DNA of 6,155 nucleotides from UBA10649 sp044233495 (GTDB lineage: Bacteria; Actinomycetota; Actinomycetes; S36-B12): the NCBI GenBank assembly GCA_044233495.1, contig JBIIJX010000154.1:1-6155 (forward strand), read 5' to 3'. The notes below the pieces were generated by a model, which was not told the origin of the DNA, did no database searches, and saw nothing but the letters and a program-made list of their open reading frames with translations. Positions 1 through 4,643 of the stretch are shown here, in pieces; positions within the stretch are counted from its first letter, which is position 1; each line of letters opens with the position of its first letter. A program made the translations under genes and the position numbers.

Positions 1-1
1 G

Positions 2-1150
2 TTCGTGGCCTTCACCCTGGCACCGCAGATGACGTGGGCCGATGCCATGGGCCTGGTGGTGATCGAAGGTGTCGTGATCCTGATCCTGGTGCTCACCGGC
101 TTCCGCTCGGCGGTGTTCACCGCCGTTCCCGAGCAGCTGAAGTACGCCATCGGCGTCGGTATCGGCCTCTTCATCGCCATCATCGGTCTGGTCGACGCCG
201 GCATCGTCCGCACGGGCGTGCCGCTGATCAGCTTCGGCCTGTTCGGCTCCCTGCGCGGGTGGCCGATGTTCGTGTTCGTCTTCGGCCTGCTCCTGACCAT
301 AATCCTGCTCGTTCGGAAGGTCCGCGGCGCGATCCTGATCGGCATCCTCGGCACTGCCGTCGTGGCGATCATCGTCGAGGCGGTCGCCAAGGTCGGGCCG
401 CGCACCGGACCGGACGGCAGCGAGGCCAACCCGGTCGGGTGGAGCCTCAATGTGCCCAAGCTTCCCGATCAGGTGATCAGCACGCCCGATCTCGGGCTCC
501 TCGGCCAGTTCAACCTGCTGGGCAGCTGGCAGGCGATCGGTGTCATCGCGACGATCCTGGCGATCTTCTCCCTGATGCTGAGCGACTTCTTCGACACGAT
601 GGGCACGGCCTTCGGCCTGGCCACCGAGGCCGAGCTGCTCGACAAGGAAGGGCAGATCCCGCACTTCGAGTCGATTCTGGTCGTGGACTCCGTGGCGGCG
701 ATCGCCGGTGGCGCGGCATCGACCTCGAGCAACACGTCCTATATCGAATCCGCCTCGGGCATCGGCGAAGGTGCCCGGACGGGCATCGCGTCGCTCGTGA
801 CCGGAGCCCTGTTCCTGGTTGCGATGTTCTTCTCGCCGCTGGTGACGATCATCCCGCACGAGGCGGCGACCCCGGCCCTCGTGGTCGTCGGCTTCCTGAT
901 GATGGCGCAGATCCGTCACATCGACTTCCTCGACTACCAGATCGGTATTCCGGCGTTCCTCACGATCATCCTCATGCCCTTCACCTACTCGATCACGGTG
1001 GGCATCGGCGCCGGCTTCGTCAGCTGGGTCATCATCAAGATCTTCACGGGTCGCATCCGTGAGGTGAACTGGCTGATGTGGGTCATCTCGATCGCCTTCG
1101 CGATCTACTTCCTGATCGACCCGATCCAGCAGGTGGTGGGCGTGGGCTAG
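2..1150 (+). CDS. NCS2 purine permease, AzgA type (5' partial)
   Basis: Inner-membrane transporter predicted to import adenine, guanine or hypoxanthine, probably by proton symport. The reading frame is open to the left edge, so the start and roughly the first 60-100 residues are missing; the GTG at position 5 is internal, because an AzgA-conserved stretch (TLAPQMTWADAM) begins there. Numbering from that GTG, the family signatures are EGVVILILVLTGFR (21-34), LKYAIGVGIGLFIAIIGLVDAG (45-66, in parts), SDFFDTMGTAFG (193-204), ESILVVDSVAAIAGG (222-236) and the TSSNTSYIES stretch (240-249). In the NCS2 fold, acidic residues in TM8 (here D194/D197) and TM10 (here E248) line the substrate site. Hydrophobic segments continue to the C-terminus at residue 381, and the stop TAG is followed directly by a second TAG. 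It converges on apt, the next step of purine salvage. The family call is secure; the exact base transported is not. Confidence 0.93.
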   Translation, partial: FVAFTLAPQMTWADAMGLVVIEGVVILILVLTGFRSAVFTAVPEQLKYAIGVGIGLFIAIIGLVDAGIVRTGVPLISFGLFGSLRGWPMFVFVFGLLLTIILLVRKVRGAILIGILGTAVVAIIVEAVAKVGPRTGPDGSEANPVGWSLNVPKLPDQVISTPDLGLLGQFNLLGSWQAIGVIATILAIFSLMLSDFFDTMGTAFGLATEAELLDKEGQIPHFESILVVDSVAAIAGGAASTSSNTSYIESASGIGEGARTGIASLVTGALFLVAMFFSPLVTIIPHEAATPALVVVGFLMMAQIRHIDFLDYQIGIPAFLTIILMPFTYSITVGIGAGFVSWVIIKIFTGRIREVNWLMWVISIAFAIYFLIDPIQQVVGVG

Positions 1151-1166
1151 TAGAAGACGTCGACCC

Positions 1167-1219
1167 GAGGAGGGGAGCCCCTCCCGCGCCTACGGGTGCG
1201 GGTAGGGGTTCCCCTCCTC
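1167..1219. terminator. bidirectional hairpin terminator between the permease and apt
   Basis: A 16-base arm, GAGGAGGGGAGCCCCT (1167-1182), pairs with AGGGGTTCCCCTCCTC (1204-1219), with 15 Watson-Crick pairs and one G-U. CCCGC (1183-1187) and GCGGG (1198-1202) extend the stem past a one-base bulge, leaving a 10-base loop. It begins 17 bases after the permease stop and overlaps the last codons and stop of the leftward apt gene (1190-1219). No T-tract follows on either strand, which is common in actinobacterial terminators. Termination in both directions is inferred. Confidence 0.75.
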
Positions 1220-1747
1220 GTCGATGAGAGCGTGCACGGTGACACCGAGTGACTCCATCACGGCCCGGCCCTCGAGGAAGGTGAGGTCCATGAGTACCGC
1301 GAGACTGATCACGCGGGCTCCGGTCTCGCGCACGAGGTGGACCGAGGCCGCCGCCGTGCCACCTGTGGCGAGGACGTCGTCGACGATCACGACCCTGTCC
1401 TGGGCGGTGAGGGCGTCCTGGTGGATCTCCAGTGCGCTCGTGCCGTATTCCAGTGCGTACTCCCGGCGGTGCACGGCACGCGGCAGTTTGCCGGACTTGC
1501 GAAGCTTGACGAAGCCGCAGCCGAGCTCGTAGGCCAGGGCTGCACCGAGCGGGAATCCGCGTGCCTCGACCCCGACGACCATCGTCGGCGCCTCCGGCCG
1601 GGCGGCGTCAGCCCAGGCGCGCACGGTGATGCCCAGGGTCACGGGATCGGCAAGGATCCACGACAGATCCTTGAAGGAGATGCCAGGGGTCGGAAAGTCG
1701 GGGACGACCACGATCTTGTCGCGCAGCGCGGCCAGGTTCTCGGTCAC
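1190..1747 (-). CDS. apt: adenine phosphoribosyltransferase
   Basis: Cytoplasmic purine-salvage enzyme that joins adenine and 5-phosphoribosyl diphosphate to give AMP and pyrophosphate. The 185 residues match the usual family length. Visible signatures are VPDFPTPGISFKDL (15-28), VVGVEARGFPLGAAL (57-71), the RKSGKLPR segment (83-90), YALEYGTSALEIH (97-109) and the PRPP-binding loop VVIVDDVLATGGT (119-131). The GTG start at 1747 is the only usable start between the conserved N-terminus and the in-frame stop at 1775-1777. No Shine-Dalgarno sequence precedes it; instead TACCCT lies exactly 6 bases upstream, suggesting leaderless translation. The last codons form one arm of a hairpin. It lies 48 bases after the tspO-like gene on the same strand, so it may also be read through from there. 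It converges with the purine permease, which fits a shared salvage role. Confidence 0.96.
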   Translation of the reverse strand: MTENLAALRDKIVVVPDFPTPGISFKDLSWILADPVTLGITVRAWADAARPEAPTMVVGVEARGFPLGAALAYELGCGFVKLRKSGKLPRAVHRREYALEYGTSALEIHQDALTAQDRVVIVDDVLATGGTAAASVHLVRETGARVISLAVLMDLTFLEGRAVMESLGVTVHALIDEEGNPYPHP

Positions 1748-1753
1748 GACGCG

Positions 1754-1759
1754 AGGGTA
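1754..1759 (-). promoter_or_regulatory. -10 box for a leaderless apt transcript
   Basis: On the minus strand TACCCT is followed by six bases (CGCGTC) and then the GTG start of apt. This TANNNT-N6-start spacing places the transcription start on the first base of the start codon. I see no convincing -35 hexamer at 16-18 bases. Assignment is inferred from position and from the lack of a ribosome site. Confidence 0.5.
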
Positions 1760-1795
1760 GTGGGGATCGGGGCGTCACGGGGCCCGCGTCGAGGA

Positions 1796-2272
1796 TCAGC
1801 CGCGAGTCTGGTGAAGCGCATAGCCCCACGACAGGCTCGCCGCGAGGAACAGCCACACCTGGTAGGGCAGCAGCACCAGGCCCATCCAGAGCGCCTGCCC
1901 GAAGGCGACGCCGACGATCGGCAGGGTGAGGACCGCCGCACCGGTGAGGCAGATCGCCGCCCACGTCAGCTCGTGCGGCGCGTAGAACAGGTAGGCCCAG
2001 GCGATGGCCAGGGCGACGGTGATCGCCAAGAGAGCCAGCAGGGCGACCACCCGCGGAGGACTCGCGGTCCAGCTCACCGCGATGCCGACGACGATGAGCA
2101 TGAGGAAGTTGTAGGGCCAGATCAGCCCGAAGATCCACGGAGGGGGCTGCCACCAGGGCTGCTCGAGCGAGAGGTACCAGCTGCTTCCCGTGGACACCCA
2201 GCGGCCCGACCCGAGGGCGTAGACGACGACGAGTACGACGGTCGCCGCGACTGCTCCGATGCGCCAGGCCAT
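1796..2272 (-). CDS. TspO/MBR family membrane protein
   Basis: Predicted five-helix inner-membrane protein of the TspO/peripheral benzodiazepine receptor family. Members bind porphyrins and related hydrophobic ligands and are tied to tetrapyrrole or stress physiology. The 158 residues are a normal length. Family landmarks are WYLSLEQPWWQPPPWIFGLIW (32-52, given here in the family order W-Y, P-W, P-P, F, W), the AWAYLFY segment (91-97) matching the conserved WxxxFF region, and LLPYQVW (134-140) in the last helix. Helices fall near 6-22, 46-69, 73-97, 104-124 and 128-152. The C-terminal tail AASLSWGYALHQTR replaces the usual ATYLNxxxW and lacks a clear cholesterol-recognition (CRAC) motif. No Shine-Dalgarno sequence is seen; a weak CACACT box lies 6 bases before the ATG. 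The family call is good; the ligand and cellular role are unknown. Confidence 0.85.
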   Translation of the reverse strand: MAWRIGAVAATVVLVVVYALGSGRWVSTGSSWYLSLEQPWWQPPPWIFGLIWPYNFLMLIVVGIAVSWTASPPRVVALLALLAITVALAIAWAYLFYAPHELTWAAICLTGAAVLTLPIVGVAFGQALWMGLVLLPYQVWLFLAASLSWGYALHQTRG

Positions 2273-2278
2273 GGCTCG

Positions 2279-2284
2279 AGTGTG
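2279..2284 (-). promoter_or_regulatory. weak leaderless -10 candidate for the tspO-like gene
   Basis: Minus-strand CACACT sits six bases (CGAGCC) before the ATG, the same spacing as the TANNNT boxes of apt and of the genes at 2937 and 3736. It differs from TANNNT at the first base. A TTGCCC lies upstream but only 14 bases away, short for a -35 partner. Low confidence. Confidence 0.25.
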
Positions 2285-2351
2285 GCACGGCGACCGGGGG
2301 GCAAGCGCGTCAGCAGCCCGGTGGCTGGATGGCCGCCTAGGGTGGGCGTCA

Positions 2352-2373
2352 GGATCCCTCGGTACAGGTATCC
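2352..2373 (-). terminator. small hairpin downstream of the secreted-protein gene
   Basis: GGAT-C-CCT (2352-2359) pairs with AGG-T-ATCC (2366-2373): seven pairs around one C/T mismatch and a 6-base loop. It lies about 31-52 bases beyond the stop of the leftward gene that ends at 2404. There is no T-run. The rest of the 131-base interval (2273-2403) shows no gene. This could be a weak terminator or chance. Confidence 0.25.
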
Positions 2374-2403
2374 GTCTTCTCCCCGCACGTCAGGGGTGTC
2401 GTC

Positions 2404-2838
2404 TCACTCCGCAGATGCTGGCCGGAACGTGCAGTCCGACGCGAGGTCGTTGGCCATGACGAGCCGCAGGCGCGCCTGGCAGTTGGTCAGCCGGAGTTCG
2501 GTGCGCGCTGGGTTCATCACCCCGCGAAGCGGACCGCGGCTGCGGTCGAAGGCCCCCTGCCGTGCCTTCATGGTCATTCGGGTGCGGTCGATCGTCATGG
2601 CAATGGGTGTCGTGGAGCCGCCCCGGCCATCACGGTAGGTGAAGCGCAGCGTTCCGTTGAACGTGTCGTCCGACCCGGATACCGGTGTGACCTCGAACCA
2701 GTAGCCGACGGAGTTGTCGCGCAAGGAGTCCGAATGCCAGGTGCGGGCCACTCCTGAGTCTGCCAGTGCAGCAGGCGCTGCGGCCAACGGGACGAGAGAC
2801 AGCAGTGCCGAGATCGAGATGACCGTCCAGGAGCGCAT
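2404..2838 (-). CDS. secreted protein of unknown function, two cysteines
   Basis: A 144-residue protein I do not recognise. It has a Sec signal peptide: MRSW start, hydrophobic core at residues 5-22, and an AxA-type site ALA|D at 24-27. There is no lipobox Cys, so release or wall association is expected rather than a lipid anchor. The mature ~118 residues contain exactly two Cys (120 and 136), a likely single disulfide. They read as alternating hydrophobic and polar strands (GYWFEVTP, NGTLRFTYR, IAMTIDRTRMTM, TELRLTNC), suggesting a small all-beta domain. The start at 2838 is chosen because the signal peptide begins there; the upstream sequence has no good Shine-Dalgarno site and no TANNNT box at the leaderless position. 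It is divergent from the 4-TM gene at 2937. Existence is well supported by the signal peptide; function is unknown. Confidence 0.75.
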   Translation of the reverse strand: MRSWTVISISALLSLVPLAAAPAALADSGVARTWHSDSLRDNSVGYWFEVTPVSGSDDTFNGTLRFTYRDGRGGSTTPIAMTIDRTRMTMKARQGAFDRSRGPLRGVMNPARTELRLTNCQARLRLVMANDLASDCTFRPASAE

Positions 2839-2844
2839 GTCTCA

Positions 2845-2884
2845 GCGTGACACGGAACACGGGTTTTCGCGCGCACCGTCACGC
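2845..2884. repeat. spaced inverted repeat in the divergent intergenic region
   Basis: GCGTGAC (2845-2851) and GTCACGC (2878-2884) are perfect 7-base inverted copies 26 bases apart. Between them ACACGGA and ACACGGG (2850-2863) form a tandem heptamer. The element lies between the divergent genes that start at 2838 and 2937, so it could be an operator. No regulator is encoded nearby and chance cannot be excluded. Confidence 0.3.
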
Positions 2885-2901
2885 CGTGCAGTCCGATGTC
2901 A

Positions 2902-2930
2902 TCGACGGCGCGACCCGGAACCTCTAGCCT
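2902..2930 (+). promoter_or_regulatory. sigma70-like promoter for the leaderless gene at 2937
   Basis: TCGACG (2902-2907, four of six matches to TTGACA) is 17 bases from TAGCCT (2925-2930), a TANNNT -10 box. Six bases (CGGACC) then separate the box from the ATG at 2937, so transcription would start on the A of the start codon. This is the most complete promoter in the window. Confidence 0.6.
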
Positions 2931-2936
2931 CGGACC

Positions 2937-3311
2937 ATGCTGGGAGTGCGTTCCACCCTCCGTGTCGGTGCCATAGTCTTCGGCGCCAGTGCCCTCCTGC
3001 TGTTGGTCGCCCCAGCCTTGTTTCTCGATCTTCTCGTTCTCGACGGGGGCGACACGGCCCTGCAGTGGTCGATGCGGATGATCGGCCTCACCCTGATCGG
3101 CCTGGCCGCCCAGATGTGGCTCGTCTCCCGGTCCGCCAGCGACGCGGCCGTGCGAGCCTCGGGGGTCGTCATGGCCGTGGTCGCTACTGCTCTGGGAGTG
3201 CTGACGCTGCTCATTCCGTCGGGTCTGAGCTGGTTCACGCTGTGCTACGCGGCGGTGGGCTTCGGCTTCGGTCTCAACTACGTGATCTGCCTCGCGAGGC
3301 AGCGCCTCTGA
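2937..3311 (+). CDS. small four-helix membrane protein, unknown function
   Basis: A 124-residue integral membrane protein with four predicted helices, near residues 8-30, 44-64, 74-94 and 98-119. The short DLLVLDGGDT loop (31-40) joins the first two. The second helix opens with WSMRMIGLTLIG (44-55), an R-x-x-G...G pattern seen in several small 4-TM families such as DUF4345-like proteins; I cannot assign it with confidence. A basic tail (RQRL) follows the last helix. The ATG is preceded by a promoter spaced for leaderless expression and by no ribosome site, which supports this start. It is divergent from the secreted-protein gene and convergent with the coiled-coil gene; its stop codon lies inside a terminator hairpin. 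It could be a general membrane-stress or envelope protein, but nothing in the sequence shows this. Confidence 0.8.
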   Translation: MLGVRSTLRVGAIVFGASALLLLVAPALFLDLLVLDGGDTALQWSMRMIGLTLIGLAAQMWLVSRSASDAAVRASGVVMAVVATALGVLTLLIPSGLSWFTLCYAAVGFGFGLNYVICLARQRL

Positions 3312-3333
3312 GGCTGACTCAGAGCCTGGGCGC
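3302..3333 (+). terminator. hairpin terminator containing the stop codon of the 4-TM gene
   Basis: CTCTGAG (3306-3312) and CTCAGAG (3318-3324) are perfect inverted copies around a 5-base loop. GCGCC (3302-3306) and GGCGC (3329-3333) can extend the stem across an internal loop. The TGA stop (3309-3311) is within the left arm. It sits between two convergent genes, as expected for a terminator; no T-run follows. The remaining bases to 3400 show no gene. Confidence 0.55.
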
Positions 3334-3400
3334 CGTGAAAGCCAGGGATGTCACCTTGTGGAGCGAGGCCGCCTGTGCGGGCAGGGGGTGGAGGTGACGC

Positions 3401-3736
3401 TCAGACGGCGCGAATAGTGGCGCCGTCAGACGGACCGTGTGCGTCACGTCGGATCTTGTCGAGGCTGGTCTTCAGCTTCTCGTTGGCGTCCTCGAGCTCG
3501 CTGATCTTCTTCTTCAGCTCCTCCACGGACTCCTCGGCCTCCTCGACCGCCTCCTTGGCCTTCTTGGTCGCCATGTCCCGCTCACCCTCGAGCTCGAAGA
3601 TCTGGCGCTTGTACTGCTCGGTGGCAAGAAGGTGCTTCAGCTCGAGCTTGTCGGTCTCGCTGCGCACGTAGCCGAACATGGCGAAGAGTCCCAAGCCTGC
3701 GACCAGCAGGGCGAAGAAGATGAACCAGAGTTCCAC
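3401..3736 (-). CDS. single-pass membrane protein with a cytoplasmic coiled coil
   Basis: A 111-residue protein with one N-terminal TM helix (ELWFIFFALLVAGLGLFAMF, 2-21) and a highly charged helical tail to about residue 98. From V64 to I95 the tail keeps a strict 3-4 heptad spacing: a positions V64, V71, I78, N85, L92 and d positions A67, L74, L81, L88, I95. This predicts a parallel, probably dimeric, coiled coil. The basic segment after the TM (YVRS...K) favours a cytoplasmic tail by the positive-inside rule. The frame is open to an ATG at 3868, but the extra 44 residues are Pro/Ala/Arg-rich and unlike coding sequence. GTG 3736 is preferred because TATGGT lies exactly 6 bases before it. The layout resembles PspB-like proteins (short TM, then coil), but this is a comparison of architecture, not proof of homology. 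Confidence 0.8.
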   Translation of the reverse strand: MELWFIFFALLVAGLGLFAMFGYVRSETDKLELKHLLATEQYKRQIFELEGERDMATKKAKEAVEEAEESVEELKKKISELEDANEKLKTSLDKIRRDAHGPSDGATIRAV

Positions 3737-3742
3737 GTTCGC

Positions 3743-3748
3743 ACCATA
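3743..3748 (-). promoter_or_regulatory. -10 box for the leaderless coiled-coil gene
   Basis: Minus-strand TATGGT, preceded by TG, is followed by six bases (GCGAAC) and the GTG at 3736. This places the transcript start on the start codon and argues against the longer 3868 start, since the box would fall inside that frame. No clear -35 hexamer is seen. Confidence 0.5.
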
Positions 3749-3778
3749 CACCCGGGGTGCACGGCTCAGCGCGGCGGA

Positions 3779-3839
3779 CGCCCGCCCGGATGCGTCCCCT
3801 GGAATCGGGCGGGCGCCAGGGTCGCCAAGAGCGACGGCG
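3779..3839. repeat. perfect 10-base inverted repeat overlapping a second stem
   Basis: CGCCCGCCCG (3779-3788) and CGGGCGGGCG (3806-3815) pair perfectly around 17 bases. A second stem, CGCC (3814-3817) plus GTCGC (3821-3825) with GCGAC (3831-3835) plus GGCG (3836-3839), has nine pairs, a 3-base bulge and a 5-base loop. The two share bases 3814-3815, so both cannot form fully at once. They lie in the 226-base divergent region between the genes starting at 3736 and 3963. An operator, a leader structure or chance in GC-rich DNA are all possible. Confidence 0.4.
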
Positions 3840-3884
3840 TGCGGGTCCTTTCCCGAGTGGCGCCGCACACGCCACCGGGGCGGC

Positions 3885-3890
3885 TACGAT
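3885..3890 (+). promoter_or_regulatory. possible -10 box upstream of the gene at 3963
   Basis: TACGAT in the context GGCTACGATCC fits TANNNT and would give a leader of about 66 bases. TACGCT (3927-3932) is a nearer alternative with a leader of about 24 bases. Neither has a recognisable -35 at normal spacing. Low confidence. Confidence 0.25.
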
Positions 3891-3962
3891 CCTGCCCAGC
3901 CAGAAAAGCGCAACGCCCCGCGAACCTACGCTCGCGGTCCCTCGTGAAATGGCGGGACAAAC

Positions 3963-4331
3963 ATGGCAGATCGGGACAGGCGGCCGTTCGGCGTGACGCT
4001 GCTGGCCCTTCTCATCTTCGTGGTGGGCATCGGCATGATCGTTCGGGGAGTGATCGGGCTCGTCCAGGGTGGTGAGGGGGGTGGGGGGATCCTTGTCGCC
4101 ATCGTGCTGCTCGTCGTGGGACTTGCCTACCTGCTCCTCGCCAAGGGCATCCACAGCGGCAACCGGGTGTCTCGGTTCATCGTCACGATCCTTACGGCCT
4201 TCGCTCTGGTCGGAAGCGTCTTCACTCTGATGGAGCCTGGTGAGGTGGTCGTATCCATCATCCAGATCGTGGTCTCGGTGGTGATCCTGGCGCTGCTCTA
4301 CGGCCGCAAGGCGAGGCTCTTCTTCGCCTAG
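3963..4331 (+). CDS. small four-helix membrane protein, RPFGVT type
   Basis: A 122-residue predicted membrane protein that opens with a charged MADRDRR tail and RPFGVTLLALL. Helices lie near 10-34, 42-60, 69-91 and 95-113, and it ends with the aromatic-basic tail YGRKARLFFA. I recall many uncharacterised actinobacterial 4-TM proteins with an RPxGVTxLA opening and a similar short FF tail, but know no function for them. A Gly-rich turn (GGEGGGG, 36-42) between helices 1 and 2 is encoded by two runs of six G separated by one T (4076-4088), a site prone to slippage. The ATG has only a weak purine stretch (GCGGGA, 3952-3957) upstream and no TANNNT at the leaderless position. It is divergent from the coiled-coil gene. 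Gene call good, role unknown. Confidence 0.8.
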   Translation: MADRDRRPFGVTLLALLIFVVGIGMIVRGVIGLVQGGEGGGGILVAIVLLVVGLAYLLLAKGIHSGNRVSRFIVTILTAFALVGSVFTLMEPGEVVVSIIQIVVSVVILALLYGRKARLFFA

Positions 4332-4643
4332 CGGCCAGAGTTGATCGCCGGTGACGGCGTCAAGAAGTCCGATCATTGGTTGAGCATGACGAATCGCCGC
4401 CAGTGCAGTGGGCCGCGCGCGTCACGCCTGGGTCAGCTGGATGCGGTGCGGGGTGCCGCTGGCTGCCGTGGCGGAAGCAGGCGTCATTGCCGCAATTCGT
4501 ACGTACTTGCTGGCACCATGAGCAGGTTCTTCCTGTCCGACCGAAGAGCACGTCACATGACCACGGTGAAGGCTGTCGGCTCGGGGGTTACCTGTGACGC
4601 CGGTACCCGCGCGCCAGTCCGCGAGCACTGCCAGGAGCACACC
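4332..4643. other. gene-free stretch upstream of the 294-residue orphan
   Basis: These 312 bases hold no ORF with convincing coding character on either strand. The frame of the downstream gene stays open leftwards, but the translation is Arg/Cys/Ser-rich and unlike a conserved protein. Two in-frame ATGs (4518 and 4557) lack good ribosome sites. I see no strong promoter: TTGCCG at 4487-4492 has no matching -10. Minor structures are an 8-base palindrome GTACGTAC (4499-4506) and an imperfect inverted repeat, GGGTTACC (4585-4592) with GGTACCC (4602-4608). The stretch probably holds the promoter and leader of the gene at 4644. Confidence 0.5.
4633..4637 (+). promoter_or_regulatory. Shine-Dalgarno site deciding the start at 4644
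   Basis: AGGAG is followed by six bases (CACACC) and then ATG at 4644. It is the only textbook ribosome site in the window. It selects this ATG over the in-frame ATGs at 4518 and 4557 and a TTG at 4341. Confidence 0.75.

Noticed and set aside
34..1062. Plus-strand frame overlapping the permease
   Set aside because: Its Arg/His/Asp-rich translation is a shifted reading of the permease, which has conserved NCS2 motifs in its own frame.
1337..2638. Long plus-strand open frame (433 codons) across apt, the tspO-like gene and the secreted-protein gene
   Set aside because: It is antisense to three supported genes. Its translation is dominated by Arg, Gly, Asp and Pro with no domain, as expected for an opposite-strand shadow in high-GC DNA.
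3737..3868. N-terminal extension of the coiled-coil protein to ATG 3868
   Set aside because: The added 44 residues are Pro/Ala/Arg-rich, the TM helix would become internal, and the TATGGT box and the 10-base inverted repeat would fall inside the coding region.
3437..4376. Overlapping open frames on both strands around the coiled-coil gene, including Leu-rich and Asp/His-rich products
   Set aside because: They are antisense readings of the repetitive coiled-coil codons and of the 4-TM gene at 3963; none has a domain or an RBS.
4499..4506. Palindrome GTACGTAC
   Set aside because: Eight bases only, the flanks do not extend it, and there is no second copy nearby; likely chance.
4360..4597. Short frames on both strands in the gene-free stretch
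   Set aside because: Cys/Arg/Trp-rich translations, no ribosome sites and no recognisable motif.
4341..4643. Extended start (TTG 4341, or ATG 4518 or 4557) for the 294-residue protein
   Set aside because: The extra sequence lacks coding character, and a strong AGGAG site points to ATG 4644.
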